A stretch of 64,000 nt of DNA from Epiperipatus broadwayi (GCA_028023455.1 JAQFVV010012434.1:8365355-8429354); one strand, 5' to 3'. Counted from the stretch's first letter, positions 51,801 through 63,399 are shown. The notes: generated by a model not told the origin, from the letters alone. Made by a program: numbers and translations.

Positions 51801-52131
51801 AAGAGATCGAAAACGCAATGTATGGGTAAGAGAACAAACGGGTGTTACTGACCTCATTGAAAAAATTAAAAGATTGAAGTGGAGTTGGGCTGGACATATT
51901 GCTAGAAGAGATGATAATAGATGGACAATTGAAATTTTAAACTGGATTCCAAGAGATTGTAAAAGACCCAGAAAGAGACCACATGTGAGATGGATGGATG
52001 AAATAAGAAAGTGTGCAGGGGTGATGTGGAGAAGAGAAGCTGAAGATCGGAGAAGATGGATTAAACTTGGAGAGACCTTCATCCTGCAGTGGATTGATAA
52101 TGGTTGATAATGATGATGATGATATATATAT
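48830..52131 (+). mobile_element. RTE-like LINE, near full length
   Basis: Composition shifts near 48830 (AGGAGTTTGC..., preceded by a TA run), giving a ~320-bp GC-richer 5' leader. One long ORF follows. The stop codon lies inside a TGATAA/(TGA)n tail (about 52093-52121), so there is practically no 3' UTR. A microsatellite tail directly after the ORF is typical of RTE-type elements. TA-rich DNA at both ends (48811-48822 and 52122-52132) may be the target duplication but is too simple to prove it. Confidence 0.85.
49150..52107 (+). CDS. Endonuclease/reverse transcriptase of an RTE-like LINE
   Basis: A 985-residue, uninterrupted protein that nicks target DNA and copies its own RNA there. The N-terminal EEP endonuclease (~48-290) has Asn53 (GTYNCRS), Glu82 (LCEVRRK), Tyr153 (VYAPTS), Asp188/Asn190 (MGDFNARIG) and Ser278-Asp279-His280, so all catalytic positions are filled. 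The RT (~540-810) has YRPISLLSVLYKI, QAGFKSGFSTVDHI, motif A with Asp635 (VDYEKAFDS), motif B (GVRQGDSISP), motif C Asp734-Asp735 (LDFADDVVVFA), motif D (GLKINVKKTK) and motif E (YKYLGQII). The basic C-terminus (~850-985) has WAGHIARR and arginine clusters. It is AT-rich in codon choice yet less so than the flanks. The start is the first Met in frame; the first ~45 residues are outside the fold. Proteins like this are often mis-annotated as craniofacial development protein 2. Likely a young copy. Confidence 0.93.
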   Translation: MTDKNKAWPLFPGGCKVTNQGSSWWPKVEGAKNSLIADPGCHLMMTFYLGTYNCRSLSSEGRLQELEEELSYIKWDIIGLCEVRRKGEETIDLKSGHILYYKGTNIGNTSGVGFIINKKWKNNIVEIDGVSDRVARLVIQLNSRYQMQIIQVYAPTSSHSDEVVEDFYMDVQKAFDQSKQHFKIVMGDFNARIGKQMKDESAVGNFGYGNRNERGHRLVEFAEKEKLYIMNSFFEKNVKRKWTWKHPNEGTAELDYILTNRKYIFQDCNVLNKFNTGSDHRLVRCKIRVNVKLERQKLLRKTIFTVDIPNLQKHSNEFKLELRNRFQVLVDFEHNSDLNEINMKITDTLLKTATKIAGRKKQQLTNKISTETREFMKKRRNMKIYKNDALKRIEYLEFCKMVWKRVENDIRKYNCELARKAVEENKSLKNVKQHFGIGRKFISAIRKKDGIVTKKRDDIMKLVEDFYQELYSNKEQVPPISITSSELPRILNEEVRHAIKCMKKGKAPGNDGIIIDILKEAGEEIEKFLAKLYTKCLNDKDVPDDWKNAVIILIFKKGDKEDIRNYRPISLLSVLYKIFTKIITTRLQRTLDFHQPREQAGFKSGFSTVDHIQVLREVIERSNEYELSLCFGFVDYEKAFDSINISSVIKALDHQGIDPGYCHILKNIYKNATATIRLHNDTGKVNIEKGVRQGDSISPKLFTAVLQEVFCGLKWETKGVKVNGDYLSHLDFADDVVVFANNASELQDMLQELSDESRKVGLKINVKKTKVMFNRFAQNMKIKIDYDELEEVNSYKYLGQIINTDGNIMEEINHRIKLGWSAFGRNNLILKGNMPMCLKRKVFNKCVLPVLTYGSETWTLNRRAIQRLQTTQRSMERCMLGVTRRDRKRNVWVREQTGVTDLIEKIKRLKWSWAGHIARRDDNRWTIEILNWIPRDCKRPRKRPHVRWMDEIRKCAGVMWRREAEDRRRWIKLGETFILQWIDNG

Positions 52132-52417
52132 ATCAAACATGAAAAATATTTTTAAAACATATAATATTAATTGTTCTTTGTAGAAAGAATGTGATTAAGA
52201 ATAGAATAAATGGAATCAAAAATTTACTGCAGAAGTTTTACAAAAAGCATCATAGCATATAAAAATGAATGAGTAACAACATTTAATATATAGAGATGTA
52301 TTTGTGATTGACTGATTGATTTATACTTGGCAAAACTCACTTTCTTTGTATTTATTTATTTTTTAATTTGTATAATGAAAGGCATTTATGAGGGGCTGCT
52401 AAAGCAAAACAATATAT

Positions 52418-52599
52418 ATATAAAAGACATTTTGCGGGTTCATCCGTGTTAAAAAATTTAAATATTGATATATCGATGTTTCGACTTGATCACACAATAT
52501 ATTACCCAATGCATGACTTGTGTGATCAAGTCAAAACGTCGGTATATCAATATTTAAATTTTTTAACACGAATGAACCCGCAAAATATGTCTTTTATAT
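52418..52599. repeat. 182-bp hairpin (fold-back element candidate)
   Basis: The left arm 52418-52495 is the reverse complement of 52520-52599 with very few mismatches and a 24-base loop. Outer words ATATAAAAGACA and GCGGGTTCATCCGTGTTA are mirrored. No TA or other clear target duplication was assigned. The plus frame 52446-52649 is a by-product. It could be a MITE, or a structured RNA if transcribed. Confidence 0.9.
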
Positions 52600-52649
52600 G
52601 TGCAACCCGTGAAAATCTTCGTACCAACATATATATTATAATGCAATAA

Positions 52650-54534
52650 TAAAAATTTATAATGCATAGATATTATTTCAATATATATATATAAGTATCA
52701 TTATTTCAGCTAAAGAAGTGATAAGAAATTACCTCTCTAGTATTCAGGGACAATTTATTAAATCTAAAATTTAAAAAAATACCATAACTTTTTTATCAAC
52801 TCAAAATTGATAAATCATTATTAGTATAAATATTTATTTCTAATTAAAAATTATTTTCGTATTTTACAATTAATACTTTAAAATAAAATTAAAATGTATT
52901 GATTGATATTTTTTTTAAAAATATTTTAAAATAATAAAAAGAATTATTCTTTATAATAATCTAGGTATTGATTATGTGCTTATAATGGTACGGAGTGAGC
53001 AATGTTCAACTTAATCAATATGTCCCACAAATTGCACCACATTGAAATAGTAAAATAACAGTGAAAGAGCTTTATTAATCAACAAATATGCATCACAAAT
53101 GAAGGCTAAATTGAAATGGAACATAAGATGATATTAATATAATCTTTATTATATCTCAAAGATTTGTTTTTGAAATTGTAATGGTACAACAACATTGAAA
53201 GGTTCAAATTTGTTAACACCCAATTATAATAATATTAAAATTAGGAAACTAATACTTCAAACAAAAAGAGTATATGACTAGAATGAAAGAGAATGAGTAT
53301 ATTAATTTTTTAAATCATGTGTATAAAATTCCTTAATTGGAATGTTCTCTAAATTGCAGATAGTGGCCTGTTAATTACATAATAAACAAATAGAGAACAA
53401 GAAGCTTTTTTAGTTATATATTCGACTTTATTGACAGTTAATATGATAATGAGCTAGATTTTGAAATAACACTATAATTAAATAAATCGAACTCATAATA
53501 TAAACCAAAAAAGAATCTACTCAACTTTAAAATCTCTCTCAATACTTTAAAGCCTTCTCTCAGGTTTAGCATTAAGTAACTAATGAGACTTGATTACTTG
53601 TCAGAATATAAAGTAGAAACAAATAGAATATTTTACTGAATTTAATTTATACTACAAACAACTAAATGTCTCTAAATCATTAGTATAATGGTTTATTAAT
53701 GTTTATGCAAGTGATTATTACCATTTAAATATTCTCAGGGTAAAAATAATAAAATTAACAAATTCAAGCATTGCACCAATGATCCAGTGTACAGATAAGT
53801 GATAAAATAAATAAATAATTAAATCTCAAAGTCTCTTTAAGTAAAACAAGTGTTATATCTTTTATTTATGATTTATATTTACTTTTTTTTTTAAAATGAC
53901 AATAACAATAATCAGACAGCAAAGCATAATATCTAATTTTTTGTTTGTTTTCCCTTGACTTCTATGTCATTTATATTTTTGACATTTGATAACAATATTT
54001 ATTGAATTACGTTTGTATCTGAATGAAGACTACTCAGTCTTTAAAAATAAACATAAGGCAATAATAAAATAATACTAATAATAAAAATAATATTATTATT
54101 GTTTAAAATCAAATGGTTCAAAATTATACATAAGTTCTCTAAGGCAGAATGATAAAAAATTTGCAAGCAAATATATATATATCGATATTCTTCCTATACT
54201 ATGTTAACTACACTTTTCTTTTAAAATGCCAAACGCAAACTTCTTAAATTAATCCCTAACATGCTACAAGTGATCTTTAATTATGGCCTAATGAATTAAT
54301 ATATTTATCTACATCACATTTAATTTTGAGGATCTAATAAGAGGTTTCTCACTAAATTATAATAATCCTAAAAAATATCTGGATACAATCAGTCTCTCAT
54401 AAACAATACAGGGATTTTTAAATTATGTAAATAAAAACTCACTCTAATATATAATATATTACTATAATAAATTACCTTTCAAATGCATTTTATAATTAAG
54501 CTACCAATTATGTACCAAAACAAAAATAATAACG
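52650..54534. other. AT-rich non-coding stretch
   Basis: No gene, RNA or element recognised. Confidence 0.5.
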
Positions 54535-54610
54535 TGAAAGGCTAAAACCTTCGACAGAAACGCCTTAAAAATGCTTATATGACAGCCTCTGAGAAGATTT
54601 TAGCCTTTCA
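54535..54610. repeat. Short terminal-inverted-repeat structure
   Basis: TGAAAGGCTAAAACCTT (54535-54551) and AAGATTTTAGCCTTTCA (54594-54610) are complementary at 16 of 17 positions around a 42-bp interior. Possibly a very small MITE or a stem-loop. Confidence 0.7.
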
Positions 54611-54681
54611 TATTATTATTAGATCATCTGCTAGAGTTTAATAAATTTATATATTTACAAAAGAAAAATAATATATATTTC

Positions 54682-54690
54682 AATAATAAC

Positions 54691-54728
<38 letters not shown>
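54682..54728. repeat. (AAT)n microsatellite
   Basis: About 47 bp of AAT units with AAC variants at both ends. Confidence 0.95.
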
Positions 54729-56750
54729 CATGCTCACATACATGTAAGTAGTCTTCATGAGAACAAACGCGAATAAATTTAATGTAAAACATTCACTACA
54801 TACTATGTGTATGTCATAAATATATTAAATATGGATATTAAAAAAAGAAAATTAATAATTAATAAAACAATATCTTATGTATTATTGATTTATCATAACA
54901 AATCTAGAGAAGAATAAATAAATAAATATAAATGTGTACATTTTAACTTTTTCTTTTCTGATAAAAAAAAAATCAGGTCAATCGACATTGTAATATATTT
55001 CTTCTATATATTTCATTTTAAAAATCGATAGTTATTTGAAGCCTCTATGTTTGTTCTTGCTTTGAATTTAAATGATACTGATAACAACATGCATAAATTT
55101 TCAAACCATTTAAAACTGATTTTTCTTGAAACATTCTTTTATATTTATCAAGCTGAAATGAACCAAGAGGAATAGCAGTTATTTCAGCTGCTTTTACCAC
55201 TATATTTCATTTTGATTTTCATGACAGGTATAGCTGTTCATTCTTAAAATAATTTCTTTCTCCTTTCAAATTCATCCTTGCTGATGATTTTCTTATGCCT
55301 TAAGATGGTAACCAGTTGAAAGGGAATAAGACAGGGAATCAAACCCAACAAGTAAATCTGCTCTGCCCAGCCCACCTTTAATTATATTCAATCCAGATAA
55401 ATTCTTTGATTGATTTAGGTAGAAAAAAATTGAAAGATAACAAAGTTTATTATTCCTTTTAACCAAAGCAAATAACGATAATATTAATCAAAAAATAAAT
55501 AAATACCAGCATGATCTGATCTTCATTTGTGATAAGTTACCATGACATTAGCTTCACTTTCATGAGACATACTGTGTAATTATCTATTTTTTAAAAAACT
55601 TTCTTTTTAATATTTTACAATTGTTAAAAAAAATACATGAATAAACAACTAGACAAATAAATATCTAAAATGGAAATAACAGTTTATGACACATAAAAAA
55701 ACATCTATATGTAAATTATAAATCTTTCTCCTAAATAAACAAATAATTAATTTATATGTATTTAATCACTAGCATTTGCAAAGTGATTTTCATATAGTTT
55801 CTTTATTAACTCTATATATATATATCATTATCACTGTCAAATCTACAACCATAAACAAATGTATACCTCAAAAGTGGGAGGAAACAGGAAAATTATAACA
55901 ATATATATATACAACAAAATCGAATGGAGATAATAATCAAAGTGAAAAAAATTTGCAACATTATCTATTACAAAAAAAAATATCTCGGTATATATTAAAT
56001 AATCAATCTTATAAAGTAAAATATATACACCAAACTAACAAAATATCCATCGACCTTTACTAATAAATAACTTAATCACAAGTAAATATCTCTGCTTTCT
56101 TACATTCCCTTCTATCAATATCTATATATACATTTTTTAACAAATATATATTGATATAATCAACTGCAAAGATGTATCCTCCCTATCTTTACAATATGTA
56201 TATATATATATATATATATATTGTAAGAGTATGGTCCCAACCTATTACAGATAGGTTATGACATTAACTATATTATAAATAGATTATGACATCATTGTTT
56301 GTTTGTTTTTATTTTTTTATGTTAAATCTACTGACTGAAATAATAATAATAATTGATATTTAATTGACCAAATTTCTGAATTTAATATAGGACAATAACA
56401 AAGAAGAATGGGATCTAAAATTAAATTATTATAATTTAAAAAAAAAAAAGTTATTATTAAAGAAATTGCATGATACCAGAAAGGAAACAGAATTGATTTA
56501 ATCAGGACAAAAACAGATAATAATTGTTTTTTTAAGCTATGAACAATGCTTAAAAATGAATTAATAATATTTTTTTAATAATTTAATTGTATTATAAAAA
56601 AACAATTTAAATTATCTCCAAAAGCTAATAATTTTATATTGAATCTGCAGACGTGAAGAATTTTGGCCGTTGAAGTTTTTAATTAATAATTTATTAATTA
56701 TTAACTGGCTGAAGAAACCAAAAAAGACCACTCACTTTCTAATATATAGC
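54729..56750. other. AT-rich non-coding stretch
   Basis: No gene recognised. A slightly GC-richer patch lies near 55280-55380, and a TA run at 56199-56221. Confidence 0.45.
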
Positions 56751-57869
56751 GGAAAATAGTAATTTTGATACAGAAGGATGGGGGGGGTGTAAAGACACAT
56801 TAAATGTTGCAGAGTGAAATACTTCCAGTCATATGCCTACTAATGGTCCAACCTTATAAGCTAATAACATCAATAATGTCTTCACCATCACCAGAAGAAG
56901 ACAGTTAATCACCAGGATCATGGAGAAAACAGCAGTGAACATAGGAAAATCAACTATCCACTAGAAAGTCTCTAACCAACTACCTGAAAGATGACCAAGC
57001 AACTTCCAATACATCACCAATTCCAAGATCCAGGAATTGTTCTAATTTGTAAGGGACCAGCCATATTATCATCTATGCACCCACATACTGAAGAATAGTT
57101 AATTATATTGACTATCAATTTAATATATTCCAATTATATCTGTATCATTTAGAACCAATTTTTCATTGTTGTACACCTCTTCATTATTATTTTTTTGAAA
57201 GAATTTATGATCCAGCCCTATAATCATCAATCATAATTATGTAAAGGGAGGGGGGTCTATAGATCAATACCTATAAGTTTTTGGTGTAATAAAATATAGA
57301 TGCTGATTCCTAGATCTATGACTTGAGGTCTGGATGACTCACTGGGGCTAAGATGAGATTTTATATATAAAACATTAAATGCTCACACTGGTACAGGACA
57401 AATTTATGTTTATTTTTATTGTTAAATTAATTATTATTATTTTTTTTTTTTATTTGTATGACTGACTAAACATCTTGTATGAATGGCTATTGCTATCATA
57501 ATCACTGATAGTGTCAAGAGGAACTACATACTCAAGGAAGACAGTCAGTAAATCATGATGCACTGCCATAGTGTAAGGTCACCAAGTTAAAGCCAGGGAA
57601 CAAGAGGATTGGTCACCAGCATGATCATATTAAATTAATCATGAATTATAGTGTTAAATTAAGTAAATGTTTAAATCAGTTAGTGAATGACCATCCTACA
57701 TTAGGTCAAAGGCTAAGGTATAATCATAACATGGTGCAAATCAAATGAGAAGGATATGATGTACCCAAATATCAAATTGATTTAGTATAAAAGATTGTAA
57801 ATCACCTATAATGAAATAAAATTGTTAATGATTTATTTTACTTAATTAGAATTTGTGTATGTTTATCAT

Positions 57870-58012
57870 TTATCTATTTTTCCATTGCCTATGCCACATT
57901 ATTTATTCAATTTTCCATTACTCATACCATATACTCCATTTATCTACTTTTCCATTAGAATGCCATTTCATTTATTTAACTTTCCATTATACAGGCCATA
58001 CTACACAATTAA
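57870..58012 (+). repeat. Imperfect ~36-bp tandem repeat, about four units
   Basis: Units share TTTATCTATTTTTCCATT-like cores followed by variable CCATA/GCCA words. Translated it gives repeating 12-residue blocks (IFPLPMPHYLFN, FPLLIPYTPFIY), but there is no other evidence of coding. It lies in the 5' part of the Ty3/Gypsy remnant. Confidence 0.65.
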
Positions 58013-58099
58013 CTCAAAGATAAATATTTTAGTTTATATCAAACTTATAATAATCATCACCCTAGTTTATTAGGATCATGCATATGACCACAGAGTTTG

Positions 58100-59280
58100 A
58101 CTACTGAGGAGTGACAGGAATATAAAGAGAACCCATGATATCAATGACCTAAAGTGCAACCATGTGATATAATATGTATTAGAGATGAATTCAGCATACT
58201 GTAAATGTGATACATTTATAATTGAAAAACTTTAAGGACTCAAACTCATTCCATGGCCCCAAGGTACAAATAAAATGAGTGGCCCAAATAGCTATTTTGT
58301 TCTATTCTACCAACTAAGAACTGTCCAATTGCATCAGTAGGAGAATCTAGCCTCATACATAATGGACCATTCTGTTTCAATTGGGACAGCCATTTGTTGG
58401 AAGCATAAACTTAGATGGTTGTCATATTTGATCTGTCATAAATGTTATCCAAATCTGTGGGAATGTTAGACACGAGCCTAGAAGAATAGTTCATTCCATT
58501 ACATAATAAACTCATATATGTTACAAATGGCAACCAAGGTGTTGGAGCAAGGTCAGTTCCATTACAAATGGCGTTCAAGTGTTAGGCATGACATCAGATG
58601 GTTATATATAGTACATTGTAAAATCTATATAATGATTAGTTGTGTTTTCAAAACCATAAGTATCATACCACTACAAATGCACCACTATGTAATAACCTTG
58701 AACCCAAGGGATTATTTTTTATACAGTTAAACCTAGAAGTTGCACTTTTACATTACTCAAAAGAAGTAAAATTAAGATCATGTAATGAAACCAAATTCAA
58801 AAAAATTAAAACATTACAATAATATGGTAGGTAAATTGACTTAATGTGTGGTGTGTGGAAATCAAATAAATGTGGAACCAAAAAAATAATAATATTCAAA
58901 TACCCGATAGTTAGCCAATTAATTGAAGATCTAAACAAAGTGCATAATAACAACCTAAAGTGCTGGATGATTAGGAAATAAATATTAGCTTTTAGTAGGC
59001 ATGTAAAGGCATGGAAACTGCAATGACATTTTGATGAGTATTATTGTAAAAAAGTAATTCCTTACAAAACTAACAAATATTGTGTAAAACAGTAATAGAA
59101 AAGGGGCAAGATACTTGTAAATGATATCAAGAAGGAAATACAGATTAATGGATATAAAAAGTGATCAAGAGATCACAGAAGAGTTAGAATGGAAGGATAT
59201 TCAAAACCCTGTAAGAGAAAAAATAGAAATATCCACTTCAGGGATATAAGAAAACAGGATCATGAGATATCTATGAGGTA
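58100..59280. other. Leader-like non-coding DNA of the Ty3/Gypsy remnant
   Basis: Moderately GC-richer than the genome background. Frames 58518-58730 and 58640-58822 (plus) have no recognisable domain. No primer-binding site could be assigned. Confidence 0.35.
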
Positions 59281-59283
59281 TTG

Positions 59284-60740
59284 GAGCTGAAATGGATCAA
59301 CCTCAAAAAAGAATAATAATGTCAGTGGAAAAGCCAAGTGAAGTGGGTATAAGAGTTAGGAAAAAATCCCATGCACCAGATCATAATGATGGTGCAACAA
59401 ATGTTTGACACACAAAACAGCAAATTGACCAAATTGATCATGAGTTTAGAAAATAAAATAGATAAACAAAATAATGAAATGAAAACAGAATTCACAACGC
59501 TCAGCAACCAACTTCAGAATTGAAAAATGAAGTCAAATATATGGAGAAATGGAAAGAATCAACTTCAAGTGTCAAAATAGAATAATGGGATCAAAAAGTT
59601 GGTTAGAAGGTCAGTTGAATGATGAAGTTATGGAAATTATGAGTGTGTTAGAGTCTAACTTCAATATGAAGGAGAGACAAGACCAACAGGAATCACAAGT
59701 AAAGGGGAAAATAGAGAAAGTACATTCAAAAATAAAGGAAAGTGAAGTTAATGGAGGGGGATAATCAGAGATTAATGGAAGTACAAATTGTGATTAAGAA
59801 TAAAATCTCACAAAATAATGAAAGCCTCAATAAAATGACTGAGAATCAAAGTAATTTATGGGTCCAAATAAAGGTACTAAAAGGATAAATGGACCAGTGT
59901 ATGGGGATCCTAGAGCATAGGTTAATAAAATGTACCAAGGGGATTATAGGAGAAATAACCCAAAGGAGCTCACAGGATCAAGGGTCACAAGAAGAAAGAA
60001 AGTCACTTATGAGAAAACTAGATACTTCCATTTAAAAGGTCTTAGGGCAAGAAAGAGATCATAATAAAATATATCTCACAATGAGAATCAAGAAAGAGGG
60101 GGGATGATACTTTTGCAATACATAAATACAAATAAAGGCTCTAGTCAAAAGAAAGAAGATGCAGAAGTCAGAAGACCAAACCTGTAGATGTTATAACTCA
60201 AGAGTTGGTTCAATAAAGAATAGTACATGAGCTCAGTCAACCAGTTTGTTAAGTTGAAGGTGTTCAAATGCCTACCAAAACCCCTACTAAACATCTTAGT
60301 AACCGGACCTGGACCTCTTGATAAATCAGAACCTATCAGAAGCAGAGTAGATCATAATTGCATAGAGCCATTTGCAGTGTGATACATTACCATGGTGGGA
60401 GTCTCCATTCCAGACACTGTATACCTATGAAGATTAGAAATCCCTAGTTATAAAGAGTTTCTAGAATGGAAATATATAGGAAGCATTGCAATATCAAATA
60501 ATGCAAGGGAAGTACCATAATCCATCAAAGATATTGGTGAATTTTTAAAAAAGACAGATTGCCAGGTTAAAAACCTTGGACATTTACCCACTAAGTGAGA
60601 GGCAAATCCTTGGCATAGTTCAGCACAACCTTTCTGTAAAGATTGAAAAATCATTAATCTGCACCAATGTTAGAAGCATTGAGCAGTGGTGGAATTGTTT
60701 AATAGTATTGACCTCAATAACCAAAATATGAATAGTAAAT
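59284..60740 (+). pseudogene. Ty3/Gypsy gag remnant
   Basis: The N-terminal part is a heptad-like coiled coil (LIMSLENKIDKQNNEMKTEF near 59430-59490, then the frame 59549-59764 rich in Glu, Lys, Gln). The capsid end is recognisable near 60561-60690 as RLKTLDIYPLSERQILGIVQ, then HNLSVKI and RSIEQWW, the pattern of Gypsy capsids where short fragments end in a leucine-rich helix. Frameshifts and stops lie between. It would have formed the particle shell; now inactive. Confidence 0.55.
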
Positions 60741-61141
60741 TTGGTGAAAAGAGGAAGGAAGAAATCCCTATCAATTCCATTAACTACAAAAGAACAAACA
60801 ACAGACAATACCAAAAACAAAAAGAGAATTATGAAAAGCCAACTGATATTAGGAATGATGAAATCAATGGTAACCCATTATGGGGCACAAAACATACATT
60901 TGAGACCCCCAATACAATACCAAAGCTATTGACTTCCGGGTTAAATAAAACCCCAACCAAAAAGAGTAGCATTACAAACTAAATGGATTCTTGAAAGATT
61001 GTTCCTCTTCTCAAGCAACCACATTAAATAAGGGGAACAAAATAAAACCTTTAACAAGAGAAATTACCAATATGACATATTCATGGGAAGATAGAGTACT
61101 TAGCTATGCTCTACAAAGTTGCCCCATGATAGAAATATTGT

Positions 61142-61456
61142 TTGAGGATTTGCCTACCAGAGTGCTATTTGTCTGGAAACCAGATATCTGTGATATCTAT
61201 GGACATTTACAACAAAATTACACATAAAAATCCTAACATTAAATTCTTACCACTGAGATCAGTCCAAGTAACTCTGGCAAACAACAAGAAGGCCAAACTG
61301 GTCCAAAAGCAAATCTGGATAGCAGTAAAAGTTAGCCAAACAATATTCTATCATGTGTTTCTTATCTTAAACAGCCTTATTTATGAAACCATATTATGGA
61401 CAGACTTCCTTCACATGAATAACTGTCTAGTTGATTTTCTTAATAAAGTAGGGTAG
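61142..61456 (+). pseudogene. Ty3/Gypsy protease-region remnant
   Basis: This frame reads LPLRSVQVTLANN, then KAKLVQKQIWIAVKV, FYHVFLILNSLIYETILWTD and FLHMNNCLVDF. This matches the second half of retroviral-type aspartic proteases (the IILG-x-D-F-L region), with the usual Gly replaced by Trp. The catalytic D-T/S-G is not visible upstream. Inactive. Confidence 0.55.
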
Positions 61457-61469
61457 GTGATGCGGTCTT

Positions 61470-62310
61470 AGCAGTGACACTGCAGCTGAGATATGACCTA
61501 CACAAAATTGATTGTGTATCATCAAATGTCCGTGAAGCACTCATATAAATAAAGATCACTGAATCCAATGTGATTGATGGTGATGATAAAAGCAAGTTAA
61601 AGTCTATCCTTGATAAATACAATGGAGTGCAAGGAGTGATAAAAAGGTTTCACCCATGCATCAAATTATTTGATGACCAGCCATTTCAATCCAAGTCATA
61701 CTCCATACCACACCAATATCATGAGAAAATAACCAAGCAAATCAATAAGATGCTTGGATGGGGAATTATTTCCAAATGTTCTTCACTATACTGTAGTCCT
61801 ATAGTGACAGTGAAGAAGAAAGATGGGTTGATGAGATTTTGTCTAGATGCTAGGCAACTAAACAAAATTACCATTTCTGATAAGAATATACCACCATCCA
61901 TTCATGAGTTGTTCATGAGATTTGGAAATAAGAAAGCATTCTCTATGTTTGACTTAACCTCCAACTACTGGCAGATAGAACTCTACCCAGAGGATCACCA
62001 ATATGCCACATTCCTGTATGAGGGCATCATGTACCTGTTTAATCAAATGCCATTTGGATTGGATAAATAGTGGGGCTGATCTAATCAGATGCCTAGTTCA
62101 AACCATCTCTCCTGAGATCAAGCAGGTAATTACTATTTATATGGATATCATAATTGCCTCATCTACTGTTGAAAAACACTTTCATCACTTATGCTATGAT
62201 AAAGTGATCAGTCACTTTTAAGAAAAGTACACTAATGAGTAATGGAGTGACTTTCTTAAGTTATATCATTGATTGCAATGGGATGAGGTCTCATCCCAAT
62301 ACCATCAGGC
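61470..62310 (+). pseudogene. Ty3/Gypsy reverse transcriptase remnant
   Basis: The open frame 61570-62070 has the linker (SKLKSILDKYNGV), YSIPHQYHEKITKQINKMLG, SPIVTVKKKDG and RFCLDARQLNKIT. Motif A is FSMFDLTSNYWQIEL with its Asp, and MPFGL follows. A frameshift near 62070 moves the rest to another frame: IYMDIIIAS (about 62135-62161), where the catalytic Y-x-D-D has lost its second Asp, then FLSYIIDCNGMRSHP (from 62253). The style (PPSIHELFMRFG, SYWQI) resembles Gypsy elements common in arthropods. Inactive. Confidence 0.8.
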
Positions 62311-62531
62311 TATATTTAAAACAAGATGTCCCAAGTTTGTTTAAAACCTACAAACCCATATCCACAAAAACCACAGAAAAGCCTGCGACTGGATCAAGTA
62401 TATGACAAATAAGCACAACAATAATCAAATGAAGTCAAATCATCAATTTCAGACAGAAGACTTGTTTTTGTCAAAACACTTTATATCAGTAAGCAGCAGG
62501 AATTCATTTTCCATAAATTTTGCAATGCATA

Positions 62532-62645
62532 TATGAAGGATCATTTAAGATTGTAAAGTGCTCAGGTCCCAATGCATACTGGTTGGACTGTGGAGATGAG
62601 GTAAGAGGTATCTTTAATTCAATAATATTAAAACCTTACCATGGG
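62532..62645 (+). pseudogene. Ty3/Gypsy integrase C-terminal fragment
   Basis: YEGSFKIVKCSGPNAYWLDC, then GDEVRGIFN and LKPYHG: the chromatin/DNA-binding C-terminal part of Gypsy integrases (Y-E-G-P-F ... G-P-N-x-Y ... R-G-x-F-N ... L-K-P-Y). It sits only ~230 bp after the RT end, so RNase H and the integrase zinc and catalytic domains have been deleted. The frame is broken by stops just upstream. Confidence 0.65.
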
Positions 62646-62699
62646 AATATTCTGGAAAATTAATCTCAAATAAAAAAAATTAAAAAAAGGGAATTTTTA

Positions 62700-63338
62700 A
62701 AAATGGTATTTACAAAATGTAAAGAGAGCAGGGAAAATATTGTAATAGAATTTTGGTTTCTTACTTTCTTATATTTTGCTAGCATAATATCAATAAGCTT
62801 GGTAAATTATTATTGTTGATCTATTAGTAATTTTTGTTAGCTGATTAGCATACTTCATTTATATATTTCTTTACTTTTATCCATACAAGAGAATGCTTAG
62901 TTAGAATAATAATATTTTGAACCTAAAATTTAAAGTTATTTTTGTAATGAATGGTAAATAATAAACACACACACGTATTTGCCCAGACAATTTTTATTTA
63001 TATTTCTAAAAAAAAAAGTATATTTAAAAATGAAAATATAATAGATATATTCTATAAAATATTAAAAGTAGTCACATCAAAATCGGATAAAATTAGTATT
63101 ATTCTAAGAGCAAAACAAATATTCTGATCATGAAATTGGGCAAACTTTACATTAAAACAAAATTGTTATCTATCATTGCTTTGTTATTTTAATGCTTAAT
63201 CTCAGAGAAGAAGCTTAATGCTTACGTATAATAATCCCATGCTTCAATGCATAAAAAAAATATGCAAAAAATCTATTATTTTTTTTTAGTTTCAGTAGAA
63301 ATTAAAGAAATATTATTATCATCATCATCATTGTTGTA
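62700..63338. other. AT-rich non-coding stretch
   Basis: No feature recognised. Confidence 0.5.
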
Positions 63339-63372
63339 ATTGATAATAAATTGAAAGTATGCTAGCCTTTCT
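63339..63372 (+). repeat. 34-bp direct repeat, copy 1
   Basis: ATTGATAATAAATTGAAAGT followed by ATGCTAGCCTTTCT; identical to 63681-63714. Confidence 0.95.
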
Positions 63373-63399
63373 CACATGCGCAATTATAACAGAGAAAGC

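Larger units (their letters stand above)
56760..62690 (+). mobile_element. Degenerate Ty3/Gypsy-type LTR retrotransposon
   Basis: The plus-strand order gag (59.3-60.7 kb), protease (61.1-61.46), reverse transcriptase (61.5-62.3) and integrase C-terminus (62.53-62.65) is that of Ty3/Gypsy. RNase H and the integrase core are missing by internal deletion. Frames are broken throughout. The 5' part (56.76-59.3 kb) is GC-richer non-coding DNA that may include the 5' LTR and leader; TGTAAAGGGAGGGGGG at about 57240 resembles TGTAAAGAGAGCAGGG at about 62718 after a purine-rich run, a possible LTR start pair. LTR boundaries remain uncertain. Confidence 0.65.

Noticed and set aside
52446-52649. Plus frame of 67 residues
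   Set aside because: It spans the 182-bp hairpin and reads through both arms; structural by-product.
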